From contig NZ_KQ969521.1 in NCBI RefSeq assembly GCF_001578935.1, positions 1,136,272 through 1,175,886 on the forward strand: a stretch of DNA of 39,615 nucleotides, given 5' to 3'. Within the stretch, counting starts at the first letter, position 1. Each line of letters starts with the position of its first letter. The notes beneath the pieces are model-generated. The model was not told the origin of the DNA and ran no database searches. It worked only from the letters and a program-made list of their open reading frames with translations. The stretch comes from Streptococcus oralis (GTDB lineage Bacteria > Bacillota > Bacilli > Lactobacillales > Streptococcaceae). Of the stretch, positions 18,100 to 27,293 are shown piece after piece. Position numbers and translations under genes: made by a program.

Positions 18100-19467
18100 C
18101 TATTCTTTTTCTTGGTATTTTGGCAAGAAAGTTTCCATCAAGAAGGAAGTATCGTAGTCACCAGCGATAACTCGGCGGTCTGAAATCAGATCCAACTGGA
18201 AGTCTGCATTGGTTTGCACTCCTTCAATATCAAGTTCATAAAGTGCCCGTTGCATCTTCATAAGAGCATCAAAACGATTCTCCCCATGAACAATGATTTT
18301 AGCAATCATACTATCATAGTAAGGGGGAATGGTATAACCTGGATAAACTGCTGAGTCCACGCGCAAGCCAACTCCACCACTTGGTAAATAGAGATTGGTA
18401 ATTTTCCCTGGGCTTGGAGCAAAGTTAAATGCTGGATTTTCTGCATTGATCCGGCACTCGATAGCATGACCTCGTAGGACAATATCTTCTTGTTTGAAAG
18501 GTAAGAGTTGCCCGGCAGCGATGCGAATCTGCTCTTTCACGATATCAACACCTGAAACAAACTCTGTGACTGGGTGTTCCACTTGCACACGAGTATTCAT
18601 TTCCATGAAGTAGAAATTGCCACTCGCTTCATCGAGCAGAAATTCAATCGTCCCTGCATTTTCATAGCCAACAGACTCTGCAGCTCGAACAGCCGCAGCA
18701 CCAATTTCATTACGAAGGGTTTTGCCAATCGCAATGGATGGGCTTTCTTCTAAGACCTTTTGGTTATTCCGTTGGAGTGAACAGTCCCGTTCACCAAGAT
18801 GGACAACATGACCCTCTTGGTCCGCAAGAATCTGAACTTCGATATGACGAGCTGGATAAATCACACGCTCAAGATACATTGCGCCATTTCCAAAGTTGGC
18901 CTTGGCTTCACTGGATGCTGTCTCAAAGGCTGCGACCAAGTCTTCTGCCTTTTCAACCTTACGAATCCCTTTTCCACCACCACCTGCAGATGCCTTAAGC
19001 ATGACTGGATAGCCAATTTTTTCTGCAACTGCAAGTGCCTCTTCAGCTGTGTGAACTTCACCATCAGATCCTGGGATAACTGGAACCCCAGCCTCAATCA
19101 TTTGCTCACGCGCATTGATCTTATCTCCCATGGTATCCATTACTGCCCCAGAAGGACCGATAAACTTGATTCCCACTTCTTCACACATGGTTGCAAATTT
19201 AGAATTTTCACTGAGAAATCCAAAACCGGGGTGGATGGCTTCTGCCTCAGTCAAGACTGCAGCTGATAGAACCGCATTAATATTGAGATAAGACTCAGTT
19301 GCCTTACCAGGTCCGATACAGATAGCTTCATCCGCTAGAAGTGTGTGAAGAGCTTCCTTATCAGCAGTTGAATAGACTGCTACGGTCGCAATGCCCAATT
19401 CACGCGCAGCTCGAATAATGCGAACCGCAATCTCACCACGGTTGGCAATCAAAATTTTACGAAACAT
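18100..19467 (-). CDS. accC: Biotin carboxylase subunit of acetyl-CoA carboxylase
   Basis: 455 residues; it carboxylates the biotin of AccB using ATP and bicarbonate. It starts MFRKILIANRGEIAVRIIRA, has the ATP-grasp glycine loop (KASAGGGGKGIR near 159-170) and the catalytic FMEMNTRVQVEHPVTE segment. It sits between fabZ and accD in the streptococcal order. AGGAGG lies close upstream of the ATG. Confidence 0.98.
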   Translation of the reverse strand: MFRKILIANRGEIAVRIIRAARELGIATVAVYSTADKEALHTLLADEAICIGPGKATESYLNINAVLSAAVLTEAEAIHPGFGFLSENSKFATMCEEVGIKFIGPSGAVMDTMGDKINAREQMIEAGVPVIPGSDGEVHTAEEALAVAEKIGYPVMLKASAGGGGKGIRKVEKAEDLVAAFETASSEAKANFGNGAMYLERVIYPARHIEVQILADQEGHVVHLGERDCSLQRNNQKVLEESPSIAIGKTLRNEIGAAAVRAAESVGYENAGTIEFLLDEASGNFYFMEMNTRVQVEHPVTEFVSGVDIVKEQIRIAAGQLLPFKQEDIVLRGHAIECRINAENPAFNFAPSPGKITNLYLPSGGVGLRVDSAVYPGYTIPPYYDSMIAKIIVHGENRFDALMKMQRALYELDIEGVQTNADFQLDLISDRRVIAGDYDTSFLMETFLPKYQEKE

Positions 19468-19478
19468 GGAGAACCTCC

Positions 19479-19901
19479 TTAGTTCCCAATTGCAAAGGTA
19501 AGAGTACCACTCGCTGCAAGCTTACCATCTACTTCAGCCTTTGCTTCAACCACAGCAATCGTTCCACGACGTTTGACAAAAGTAGCCGTCATGACTAATT
19601 GGTCACCTGGTACAACTTGCTTCTTGAACTTAACCTTGTCCATGCCAGCGTAGAAGACCAGTTTCCCCTTATTTTCAGGTTTGGACAATTCCAAGACACC
19701 AGCAGTCTGAGCCAAGGCTTCCATAATAAGGACACCTGGCATGACTGGGTATTGAGGAAAATGACCATTAAAGAAAGGTTCGTTGATGGTCACATTTTTA
19801 ATGGCAACAATAGTATCCTCGCTCACTTCCAAGACACGATCCACTAGGAGCATGGGGTAGCGATGAGGTAGAGCTTCTTTGATTCCTTGAATATCGATCA
19901 T
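19479..19901 (-). CDS. fabZ: 3-hydroxyacyl-ACP dehydratase FabZ
   Basis: 140 residues, a hot-dog fold dehydratase. It has [12 protein letters not shown] and the catalytic [20 protein letters not shown] segment with the conserved His and Glu. It removes water from 3-hydroxyacyl-ACP. No FabA lies here, so FabM would be needed for unsaturated acids. It overlaps accB by 4 bp. Confidence 0.97.
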   Translation of the reverse strand: MIDIQGIKEALPHRYPMLLVDRVLEVSEDTIVAIKNVTINEPFFNGHFPQYPVMPGVLIMEALAQTAGVLELSKPENKGKLVFYAGMDKVKFKKQVVPGDQLVMTATFVKRRGTIAVVEAKAEVDGKLAASGTLTFAIGN

Positions 19902-20386
19902 TTGATACGTACCAATCCTTTACCGAATTCAACCATTTCTTCATTTGAAACGAGAATTTCTGTCACCACACCATCCTTAGGCGCTGGGATTTCATTCATG
20001 ACTTTCATGGCTTCGATGATCACCAAAGTCTGACCTTTTTTAACACTGTCTCCGACTGTGACAAAGGCAGGTTTATCTGGTCCAGCGGCCAAGTAAGCCA
20101 CCCCTACAAGTGGGCTCTCAACAACATCACCCTCTGGAGCAACCGTCGTTTCAGCTGGTGCTGGAACTTCTTCTACTGCACTCTCTACTGGAGTTGAAGG
20201 GGCAGAAACTACTGGACTTGCAACCACTGCAGCTGGTGCTGGAACCACTTGAGCTGGTGCTTCAGAAGCCATTCTTGCTTCATTCTTGCTAAACTGCAAC
20301 TCATCCGTTCCATTTTTATAAGAAAATTCTCTCAAACTTGATTGGTCAAATTGAGCCATCAAGTCCTTGATTTCATTTAAATTCAT
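19898..20386 (-). CDS. accB: Biotin carboxyl carrier protein of acetyl-CoA carboxylase
   Basis: 162 residues. It has a short N-terminal helix region, a flexible Ala/Pro/Val-rich linker (about 40-88) and a C-terminal biotinyl domain with EAMKVMNEI, in which Lys128 is the biotin site. It carries carboxybiotin from AccC to AccAD. It starts 2 bp after fabF and overlaps fabZ by 4 bp. Confidence 0.98.
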   Translation of the reverse strand: MNLNEIKDLMAQFDQSSLREFSYKNGTDELQFSKNEARMASEAPAQVVPAPAAVVASPVVSAPSTPVESAVEEVPAPAETTVAPEGDVVESPLVGVAYLAAGPDKPAFVTVGDSVKKGQTLVIIEAMKVMNEIPAPKDGVVTEILVSNEEMVEFGKGLVRIK

Positions 20387-20388
20387 AA

Positions 20389-21624
20389 TTATTTATTCTC
20401 CCAACGTTTGAAAGCAAGAACCGCATTGTGTCCACCAAAACCAAAAGTGTTTGAAATAGCATAAGGGATTTCTTGCTCCAAGCCTTGTCCATAAACGACA
20501 TTCGCTTCGATATAGTCTGATAACTCGCTTGTTCCAGCTGTCATTGGTACAAAGTTATGACGCATGGCTTCGATGGTAGCGATGGCTTCTACTGCCCCTG
20601 CAGCACCAAGTAAGTGTCCTGTAAAGGACTTGGTTGAAGATACAGGGACTTCTTTACCAAGGACAGCTACAATCGCACCACTTTCTCCTTTTTCATTAGC
20701 AGGAGTTGAAGTTCCGTGAGCATTGACATAAGCCACTTGCTCTGGAGAAATTTCTGCTTCTTCCAAAGCTAGTTTAATCGCCTTGATCGCGCCTTGGCCT
20801 TCTGGATGAGGTGAAGTCATATGATAAGCATCACAGGTATTTCCATAACCAACTACTTCAGCCAAGATAGTTGCACCACGTTTTTCAGCGTGTTCTAGAC
20901 TCTCAAGAACCAACATCCCTGAACCTTCTCCCATCACAAAACCATTACGGTCTTTGTCAAATGGGATAGAAGCACGAGTTGGATCCTCTGTAGTTGATAG
21001 AGCAGTCAATGCTTGGAAACCAGCGATGGCAAAAGGAGTGATAGATGATTCTGATCCACCAACTAACATGACATCTTGGAAACCAAACTTGATAGAACGG
21101 AAGGCATCTCCAATAGCATCATTTGATGAGGCACAGGCTGTATTGATTGATTTACAGACACCGTTTGCTCCAAAGCGCATGGCAACATTTCCTGAAGCCA
21201 TATTTGGCAAGGCTTTTGGAAGTGTCATTGGTTTAACGCGTTTTGGACCTTTTTCATGAAGACGGATAACCTGGTCTTCGATTTCTTTAATTCCCCCAAT
21301 ACCAGAGGCAACGATGACACCAAAGCGATCTTTATCGATTGCTTCTACATCAAGATTTGCATTTGTCACCGCTTCTTGAGCTGCATACAAGGCATACAAA
21401 GAATAGTTGTCAAAACGGTTGGTATCTTTTTTGACAAAGTATTTATCAAATGGGAAATCTTGAACTTCTGCCGCATTGTGCACAGCAAATTCGCTGTGGT
21501 CAAACTTAGTGATTTCTCCAATTCCAATCTTCCCAGTTTGCAAACTGTTCCAAAATTCTTCTGGAGTATTTCCGATAGGAGAGGTCAATCCATAACCTGT
21601 TACTACAACTCGATTTAGTTTCAT
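20389..21624 (-). CDS. fabF: Beta-ketoacyl-ACP synthase II
   Basis: 411 residues, a thiolase-fold condensing enzyme. The active-site Cys is 164 in NTACASSND, with the His residues in VNAHGTSTPAN and FTGHLLGAAG, giving the Cys-His-His triad of FabF. GFGGHNAVLAF closes the C-terminus. It extends acyl-ACP by two carbons from malonyl-ACP. It lies 28 nt after fabG. Confidence 0.98.
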   Translation of the reverse strand: MKLNRVVVTGYGLTSPIGNTPEEFWNSLQTGKIGIGEITKFDHSEFAVHNAAEVQDFPFDKYFVKKDTNRFDNYSLYALYAAQEAVTNANLDVEAIDKDRFGVIVASGIGGIKEIEDQVIRLHEKGPKRVKPMTLPKALPNMASGNVAMRFGANGVCKSINTACASSNDAIGDAFRSIKFGFQDVMLVGGSESSITPFAIAGFQALTALSTTEDPTRASIPFDKDRNGFVMGEGSGMLVLESLEHAEKRGATILAEVVGYGNTCDAYHMTSPHPEGQGAIKAIKLALEEAEISPEQVAYVNAHGTSTPANEKGESGAIVAVLGKEVPVSSTKSFTGHLLGAAGAVEAIATIEAMRHNFVPMTAGTSELSDYIEANVVYGQGLEQEIPYAISNTFGFGGHNAVLAFKRWENK

Positions 21625-21652
21625 CTGTCTTACCTATATCTTTCCTTATTTT

Positions 21653-22384
21653 TTACATGCTAAGTCCGCCATCAACAGCGAGAACTTGTCCAGTCAAATA
21701 ATCCTGTCCAGCCAGGAACACTGTAGCATCTGCGATATGTTCTGCTTGACCGAACTGTTTCATTGGGATTTGGGCCAATGTCGCTTCCTTGACCTTATCA
21801 GACAAAACAGCAGTCATATCTGACTCGATCATTCCTGGTGCAAGAGCATTTACGCGTACGTTGCGATTGGCAACTTCACGTGCAACTGACTTGGTAAAAC
21901 CAATCAAACCTGCTTTAGAAGCTGCATAGTTGGCTTGTCCGATATTTCCCATCAAACCGACCACACTAGACATGTTGATAATCGCACCTTCACGTGCCTT
22001 GATCATCTGTTTCAAGACTGCTTGCGTCATGTTGAAGGCACCTGTCAAGTTGATTTTAATCACTTTTTCAAAGTCTTCTTCGGTCATCTTGAGCATAAGC
22101 GTATCTTGAGTGATCCCAGCATTGTTGACCAAGACATCGACAGAACCGAGCTCTGCAATCGCTTGATCTACCATACGCTTGGCATCTGCAAAGTCTGAAA
22201 CATCACCTGATATCGGTACTACTTTGACGCCGTAGTTTGAAAACTCAGCCAGCAATTCTTCTGAGATTGCTCCGCGACTATTCAAAACTACATTAGCGCC
22301 TAGTTGGGCAAATTTGTGAGCAATGGCAAGTCCGATACCACGACTTGAACCTGTTACAAAGACATTTTTATTTGTAAGTTGCAT
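21653..22384 (-). CDS. fabG: 3-oxoacyl-ACP reductase FabG
   Basis: 243 residues, a short-chain dehydrogenase. The NADPH-binding TGSSRGIG motif is at 11-18, NNAG follows, and the Ser-Tyr-Lys catalytic set is visible in NMSSVVGLMGNIGQANYAASKAG. It reduces 3-oxoacyl-ACP to the 3-hydroxy form. It lies between fabD and fabF. Confidence 0.98.
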   Translation of the reverse strand: MQLTNKNVFVTGSSRGIGLAIAHKFAQLGANVVLNSRGAISEELLAEFSNYGVKVVPISGDVSDFADAKRMVDQAIAELGSVDVLVNNAGITQDTLMLKMTEEDFEKVIKINLTGAFNMTQAVLKQMIKAREGAIINMSSVVGLMGNIGQANYAASKAGLIGFTKSVAREVANRNVRVNALAPGMIESDMTAVLSDKVKEATLAQIPMKQFGQAEHIADATVFLAGQDYLTGQVLAVDGGLSM

Positions 22385-22429
22385 TCTATTTCTCCTATTT
22401 CCTCTTGTATTTTGTGGGAGAAGGGATCA

Positions 22430-23350
22430 TTAGTTTCCTAACAAAGCATCCAAGCTTGCTTGGTCTTCAACATTAGCTAGCTGAGCTGTTTTATCGATTT
22501 TTTTGACAAAGCCTGACAGGACCTTTCCAGGACCAATTTCAATAAAGTTGGTTACCCCAGCATCCTGCATGACAGCAATACTTTCATAAAAACGAACAGG
22601 TTCTTTGACCTGACGCGTCAAAAGCTCTTGGATTCGATCTTTTTCCATAACAGCAGCTTCCGTATTGCCAACTAGTGGGCAAGTAAAGTCAAAGAAACTC
22701 ACTCCCTCAAGAGCTCCTGCTAGTTGCTGACTGGCTGGCTCAAGAAGGGCTGTATGGAAAGGACCAGACACATTTAAAGGAATCAATCGTTTTGCTCCTG
22801 CTTCCTGCAAGAGTTCAACTGCGCGGTCAACCGCAGCCACCTCACCACCAATGACGATTTGGCTTGGGGTGTTGTAGTTGGCTGGAGTCACTACTCCAAC
22901 TTTAGAGGCTGTTTCACAAGCTTCCTCAATCACTTCAACTGGAGTATTAAGAACGGCAACCATCTTTCCAGAGCCTGCAGGTGCAGCCTCTTCCATATAA
23001 GCACCACGCTTAGCAACCAAGGCAACTGCATCCTCAAAGTCCAAGGCACCACTTGCTACAAGAGCCGAATATTCTCCGAGGGACAGTCCTGCTACCATAT
23101 CTGGCTGATAACCCTTTTCTTTCAATAGTCGGTAAATAGCAACCGAAATCGCTAAAATAGCTGGCTGCGTATAGCGAGTCTGGTTTAACTTGGTTTCTTC
23201 CTTATCAATCAAGTCACGAAGGTCATAACCCAAAACCTGACTGGCTTGGTCAATTGTTTCCTTGACGATAGGATAGCGATCATAGAGATCACGTCCCATT
23301 CCTAAATACTGAGCACCTTGACCTGCAAATAGAAAGGCTGTTTTAGTCAT
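22430..23350 (-). CDS. fabD: Malonyl-CoA:ACP transacylase FabD
   Basis: 306 residues. FLFAGQGAQYLGMG and the nucleophile elbow GLSLGEYSAL (Ser90) are typical, with the His of GPFHTALL and FIEIGPGKVLSG near the C-terminus. It charges ACP with malonyl from malonyl-CoA. It overlaps the end of fabK by 8 bp. Confidence 0.98.
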   Translation of the reverse strand: MTKTAFLFAGQGAQYLGMGRDLYDRYPIVKETIDQASQVLGYDLRDLIDKEETKLNQTRYTQPAILAISVAIYRLLKEKGYQPDMVAGLSLGEYSALVASGALDFEDAVALVAKRGAYMEEAAPAGSGKMVAVLNTPVEVIEEACETASKVGVVTPANYNTPSQIVIGGEVAAVDRAVELLQEAGAKRLIPLNVSGPFHTALLEPASQQLAGALEGVSFFDFTCPLVGNTEAAVMEKDRIQELLTRQVKEPVRFYESIAVMQDAGVTNFIEIGPGKVLSGFVKKIDKTAQLANVEDQASLDALLGN

Positions 23351-24317
23351 TTCTTACAACTCCTGCCCAACGAGAGGCTTCTTCTTGAATTTTCTTGGCT
23401 GCGCCATAGTATAGATCTTTTAGGATTTCTTCGACAGTTTCCTCTTTAGAAACCAAACCAGCGATCTGACCTGCCATGACAGATCCACCTTCTACATCTC
23501 CATGAACAACGGCTTTAGCTAGAGCACCAGCTCCCATTTGTTCAAAGATTTCTAAATCTGGATTTTCTTGTTTAAAGGCATCTTTTTCAGCCTGCTCAAA
23601 GTCACGTGTCAACTGGTTTTTAATGGCACGAACAGCATGACCAAAGTGTTGAGCGGAAATAGTCGTATCGATATCACGCGCTTTTAAGATTTTTTCCTTG
23701 TATTTTGGATGGGCGTTAGATTCCTTAGCTACTACGAAACGCGTACCAACTTGAACGGCCTCAGCACCAAGCATAAACCCAGCCGCTGCCCCCTCACCAT
23801 CTGCAATACCACCAGCAGCAATAACTGGAATTGAAACAGCTGCAGCAACTTGACGAACCAAGGTCATCGTTGTTAATTTACCAATGTGTCCACCAGCTTC
23901 CATACCTTCTGCAATGACAGCATCTGCACCAATTTTTTCCATGCGTTTTGCCAAAGCAACGCTTGGAACAACAGGAATAACTGTAATTCCTGCATCATGA
24001 AAACGGTTCATGTATTTACTTGGATTTCCAGCACCAGTTGTAACCACCTTAACCCCTTCTTCAATCACGAGATCAACGATATCTTCTACAAAAGGTGACA
24101 GGAGCATGATGTTGACACCAAAAGGTTTGTCCGTAAGTGATTTGATTTTATCGATATTAGCCTTTACGACCTCTTTAGGTGCATTTCCACCACCGATGAT
24201 CCCTAGACCGCCAGCTCTTGATACTGCACCAGCCAAGTCACCATCAGCAACCCAGGCCATTCCTCCTTGAAAAATAGGATAATCAATGTTCAATAATTCT
24301 GTAATACGTGTTTTCAT
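23343..24317 (-). CDS. fabK: Enoyl-ACP reductase II, FMN-dependent
   Basis: 324 residues, a nitronate-monooxygenase-like TIM barrel: ELLNIDYPIFQGGMAWVADG at the start, VIAEGMEAGGHIG, IPVIAAGGIADG and GAEAVQVGTRF for the FMN phosphate site. FabK is the streptococcal enoyl reductase replacing FabI and is naturally insensitive to triclosan (family knowledge). It follows acpP after a 117-bp gap that holds a FabT-type palindrome, so it may have a separate start of transcription. Confidence 0.98.
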   Translation of the reverse strand: MKTRITELLNIDYPIFQGGMAWVADGDLAGAVSRAGGLGIIGGGNAPKEVVKANIDKIKSLTDKPFGVNIMLLSPFVEDIVDLVIEEGVKVVTTGAGNPSKYMNRFHDAGITVIPVVPSVALAKRMEKIGADAVIAEGMEAGGHIGKLTTMTLVRQVAAAVSIPVIAAGGIADGEGAAAGFMLGAEAVQVGTRFVVAKESNAHPKYKEKILKARDIDTTISAQHFGHAVRAIKNQLTRDFEQAEKDAFKQENPDLEIFEQMGAGALAKAVVHGDVEGGSVMAGQIAGLVSKEETVEEILKDLYYGAAKKIQEEASRWAGVVRND

Positions 24318-24365
24318 AGTGCCTCCATCATTCCTTGCTTACGTAATAGTTCGATGAGTTTATCA

Positions 24366-24378
24366 TTTGAGTCTCAAA
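24366..24378. promoter_or_regulatory. FabT-type palindrome upstream of fabK
   Basis: TTTGAGTCTCAAA is a 13-bp inverted repeat (5-bp arms, 3-nt centre) close to the recalled FabT core TTTGATTATCAAA. It lies between acpP and fabK, where pneumococcal FabT is also reported to bind. A small GGGAG/CTCCC hairpin lies on its acpP side near 24400. Confidence 0.65.
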
Positions 24379-24434
24379 CTATTACCTAAACAAGAGGGAG
24401 CGGGTCTCCCCTACTCCTTCTAGTAATATGTTAA

Positions 24435-24659
24435 TTATTTTGTTTGCTCTTCAACGTAAGCAACCAAGTCACCAACTGTTTTCAAGTTATCTTCTGCTTC
24501 GATTTGGATATCAAAAGCATCTTCAATTTCAGAGATTACTTGGAATAAGTCCAATGAATCTGCATCCAAATCATCAAAAGTAGATTCAAGTGTTACTTCT
24601 GATGCGTCTTTCCCAAGTTCTTCAACGATAATTTCTTGTACTTTTTCAAATACTGCCAT
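24435..24659 (-). CDS. acpP: Acyl carrier protein
   Basis: 74 residues, acidic and helical. The DSL motif (DADSLDLFQ) carries the Ser that takes the 4'-phosphopantetheine arm. This ACP feeds the FAS II enzymes encoded around it. AAAGGAG precedes the ATG. The gap to fabH contains a small inverted repeat (ATGTG/CACAT) near 24700. Confidence 0.98.
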   Translation of the reverse strand: MAVFEKVQEIIVEELGKDASEVTLESTFDDLDADSLDLFQVISEIEDAFDIQIEAEDNLKTVGDLVAYVEEQTK

Positions 24660-24716
24660 GATAGGACTCCTTTAAAATATAAAAAATTTATAACTATGTG
24701 TTTACCACATGATTAC

Positions 24717-25691
24717 CTAGATTGTAAGAATGAGTGTGCCCCATGTCAAACCTCCGCCGAAGCCTGATAGGAGAATCGTCTGGCTACCATCTAAACGAAT
24801 CATGCCATTCTCCACACACTCTGAAAGCAAAATCGGGATACTTGCTGCACTGGTATTTCCATACTCCATCATATTGGCAGGTAGTTTGTCTCGGTCTACA
24901 CCAATCTTCTTAGCCATCTTATCCAAAATGCGGATATTTGCCTGATGAAGCAAGAGATAATCCAATTCCGATGCTGCGATTGGACCATTTTCAATGGTTT
25001 CTTTGATCGATCTAGCAACATCACGATTTGCAAAATCAAAAACTGCTCGTCCATCCATCTTCAAAAAAGCAGGAACTGCTTCTTGATCTGAGAAAGGAGA
25101 AGCCAAAGCCGTTTGACCATAGGTCAAACACTCGCTCCGAGAGCCATCTGTATAGAGACTTTCCACAAGGAAGTGACGTGTTTCGCTCGCTTCCAAGAGA
25201 ACCCCACCAGCTCCATCCCCAAAGAGAACAGCTGTCGAACGATCTGACCAGTCAACTGCCTTGGATAAGATCTCAGCCCCGATAACAATCCCTTTTTTGA
25301 ACTGTCCAGAACTTAAAAACTTTTCTGCAGTTGAGAGAGCAAATACAAAGCCACTACAAGCTGCTGTCAAATCAAAGGCGAAAGCTCTATGCGCTCCGAT
25401 ATTTGCCTGAACTCGAGCTGCTGTGGAAGGCATCATAGAGTCTGGGGTAATCGTCGCTACAATGATAAAATCAATCTGATCCGCTGTTAAGCTCACTTTA
25501 GCCAGCAAGCTCTTAGCTACTTCTGTCGCCAAGTCACTTGTAGACTCAGTTTTTGAGATATGTCTCTGTTTAATTCCTGTCCGACTTGAAATCCACTCAT
25601 CGCTTGTGTCCATGATTTGGGCTAAGTCATGATTAGTGACCACTTGCTCTGGGACATAATGAGCAACTTGGCTTATTTTAGCAAAGGCCAT
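24717..25691 (-). CDS. fabH: Beta-ketoacyl-ACP synthase III
   Basis: 324 residues. It starts elongation by condensing acetyl-CoA with malonyl-ACP. The active-site Cys is 112 in TAACSGF, with LLHQANIRI (His) and [10 protein letters not shown] (Asn) completing the triad. The ATG overlaps the fabT stop by one base (TAATG). Confidence 0.98.
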   Translation of the reverse strand: MAFAKISQVAHYVPEQVVTNHDLAQIMDTSDEWISSRTGIKQRHISKTESTSDLATEVAKSLLAKVSLTADQIDFIIVATITPDSMMPSTAARVQANIGAHRAFAFDLTAACSGFVFALSTAEKFLSSGQFKKGIVIGAEILSKAVDWSDRSTAVLFGDGAGGVLLEASETRHFLVESLYTDGSRSECLTYGQTALASPFSDQEAVPAFLKMDGRAVFDFANRDVARSIKETIENGPIAASELDYLLLHQANIRILDKMAKKIGVDRDKLPANMMEYGNTSAASIPILLSECVENGMIRLDGSQTILLSGFGGGLTWGTLILTI

Positions 25692-26125
25692 TATTTCAAA
25701 TCCTCCAAAAATTGATAAAGGTTCGTCAAGCCTCTGCCCATGACTTTCTTTTCCTCAGGACTCATGCCATCGATGATTTTTTCGACCATAGCCTTGTGGA
25801 ACCGTTTATGAAGACGGTGAACCAAACGACCTTTCTTTGTCAAATGCAGATAGACCACTCGACGGTCTTGGTCAGAACGAATACGCTCAATATAACCTTT
25901 TCTCTCCAGGTTATTCAAACTCGTCGTCACTGTTCCAAGAGTTACCATCAGTTCTTTTGAAACCTTACTTGGCGTTGCCTCCGGGAACTTCCCAATCACA
26001 TCGATCGTGTGCATTTCTTTGATGGAGATGTCTTTGAATCGACTACCTCGTAAGCTAACCTCCTCGATTACAAGGACATTGTTGAAAATAGATGTTAAAT
26101 AATCATTTACTTGTTGGTAGTCCAA
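25691..26125 (-). CDS. fabT: MarR-family repressor of fatty-acid synthesis
   Basis: 144 residues, a winged-helix MarR fold: [46 protein letters not shown] covers the recognition helix and wing. FabT represses the fab genes when loaded with long-chain acyl-ACP. It is the second gene of the cluster, has its own promoter with a palindrome just downstream of the -10 box, and so is autoregulated (inference from position). Confidence 0.96.
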   Translation of the reverse strand: MDYQQVNDYLTSIFNNVLVIEEVSLRGSRFKDISIKEMHTIDVIGKFPEATPSKVSKELMVTLGTVTTSLNNLERKGYIERIRSDQDRRVVYLHLTKKGRLVHRLHKRFHKAMVEKIIDGMSPEEKKVMGRGLTNLYQFLEDLK

Positions 26126-26157
26126 ACTTTTTCCCTCCCCCTCAAAAAACTTTTACA

Positions 26158-26172
26158 ATCAAAACATTTGAT
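26158..26172. promoter_or_regulatory. FabT operator at the fabT promoter
   Basis: ATCAAAACATTTGAT is a perfect inverted repeat with 6-bp arms and a 3-nt centre. It matches the recalled FabT consensus ANTTTGATTATCAAATT in its arms and sits 7 bp downstream of the -10 box, a repressing position. Confidence 0.75.
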
Positions 26173-26178
26173 AAAAGA

Positions 26179-26207
26179 AGTATAACAAACTTCAAAAAAT
26201 TGTGCAA
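26179..26207 (-). promoter_or_regulatory. Promoter of fabT and downstream fab genes
   Basis: On the minus strand TTGCAC (26207-26202) and TATACT (26184-26179) have a 17-nt spacer. Confidence 0.8.
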
Positions 26208-26215
26208 GTATTTTT

Positions 26216-27001
26216 TTACATTCCTGTAAATTTTGGTCTTCTTCTTTCAGAATGCGCTCGAACCCCTTCTTTAAAATCTTCAGTTAAAGATAAAGATTTT
26301 TGCAGTTTCAATTCCAATTCGGCATAATCTTGCCAATCCTTAAATTGACTTTCCCAAACTAGCTTTTTAATCGCTGCGTACGAGTTTGCTGAACCTCGTC
26401 TTAATTTTTTCAGAACTTGCTCTCTTGTTTTTTCTAATTTGTCAACTTCACAAACACGGTATACCACGCCCCATTCTAGCGCTTTTTCAGCAGTTAAGGC
26501 TTCACCTGTCATAGCAAGTTGTGCAGCCCGTGTTACCCCGATACTACGACTCAAGAGATGAATCCCACCAGCGTCTGGCGCCAAGCCAACTCCAACAAAG
26601 GCTTGGATAAATTTTGCCTTGTCAGTCGCCAAACAAAAATCAACTGCTACTGCCATATTTGCTGCGGCACCAGCGACCGCTCCATCTACCTCCATCAAAA
26701 CAGGTTTTGGAATTTGCTTAATTTTAAAAGAAATTGTATTGACTAATTCTGCAATCTTATTCAAAGAAGGGATATCATCTTCGTCTACTGCGCGTTTCAT
26801 CTCAACCAAGTCCCCTCCAACTGAAAAGACCTTCCCATTCGCATTAATCAAGATGAACTGCACAGCTTGATCCTGCTCCGCTAGAGTCAAAGCTTCTAAA
26901 ATTTCCTCACACATTGGGATATGAAAACCATTTGCCACTTCGGGACGATTCAAAGTAATGATAGCCAGATCATCTACGATCTGATATAAGATATGATTCA
27001 T
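26216..27001 (-). CDS. fabM: Trans-2-decenoyl-ACP isomerase FabM (crotonase family)
   Basis: 261 residues from ATG 27001, with AAAAGGAG at the right distance; an in-frame TTG at 27028 was not used. The enoyl-CoA hydratase/isomerase fold shows [17 protein letters not shown] and [17 protein letters not shown] oxyanion-hole loops, and [10 protein letters not shown]. FabM converts trans-2- to cis-3-decenoyl-ACP, the branch to unsaturated fatty acids in streptococci. It is clearly diverged from the pneumococcal FabM I recall but collinear with it. It is the first gene of the cluster. Confidence 0.93.
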   Translation of the reverse strand: MNHILYQIVDDLAIITLNRPEVANGFHIPMCEEILEALTLAEQDQAVQFILINANGKVFSVGGDLVEMKRAVDEDDIPSLNKIAELVNTISFKIKQIPKPVLMEVDGAVAGAAANMAVAVDFCLATDKAKFIQAFVGVGLAPDAGGIHLLSRSIGVTRAAQLAMTGEALTAEKALEWGVVYRVCEVDKLEKTREQVLKKLRRGSANSYAAIKKLVWESQFKDWQDYAELELKLQKSLSLTEDFKEGVRAHSERRRPKFTGM

Positions 27002-27035
27002 AGCTTCTCCTTTTCTTTTATAAGGCAATAAAATT

Positions 27036-27077
27036 GTTTTATCATCAAAGTATACCTTTTTTTGGATAAAGAGGCAA
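27036..27077 (-). promoter_or_regulatory. Promoter of fabM, with a weak FabT-like site
   Basis: On the minus strand TTGCCT (27077-27072) and TATACT (27054-27049) are 17 nt apart. Overlapping and following the -10 box is TTTGATGATAAAA, an imperfect match to the FabT core TTTGATTATCAAA. The promoter is well supported; the operator is only a candidate. Confidence 0.65.
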
Positions 27078-27201
27078 GGAAAAACTAAAGGAAAGTGTCT
27101 CAGCTGATTATTTTCCCATTCATTATGAATGTGAGAGAAATTTTACACATTTACTTTTAAACCGTTATCGCTTTTCAGAATAAGTTAGTGTTTTATTCTA
27201 T

Positions 27202-27221
27202 TATAATAGGATATAATAGGA
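27202..27221 (+). repeat. Perfect 10-bp tandem duplication upstream of aspartokinase
   Basis: TATAATAGGA occurs twice in direct contact, 15 bp before the predicted -35 box. A short inverted repeat CATTCAT/ATGAATG lies farther upstream at 27117-27131. Either could bind a regulator; no known operator is recognised. Confidence 0.5.
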
Positions 27222-27235
27222 AGTTATTTTCTTCA

Positions 27236-27264
27236 TTGAAAAATGCCCCTCTTTCTGCTATAAT
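27236..27264 (+). promoter_or_regulatory. Promoter of the aspartokinase gene
   Basis: TTGAAA (27236-27241), 17-nt spacer, TATAAT (27259-27264) with TGC extension. The leader to the ATG is only about 23 nt, leaving no room for a lysine riboswitch. Confidence 0.85.
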
Positions 27265-27293
27265 CGTATAAAATACTTACTTGAGGAGTCCTT

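Noticed and set aside
27002..27028. FabM start at TTG 27028
   Set aside because: The extra nine residues include the ribosome-binding site of the ATG at 27001.
27202..27221. TATAAT hexamers as extra -10 boxes for aspartokinase
   Set aside because: No -35 match lies at a suitable distance, and a better promoter is at 27236-27264.
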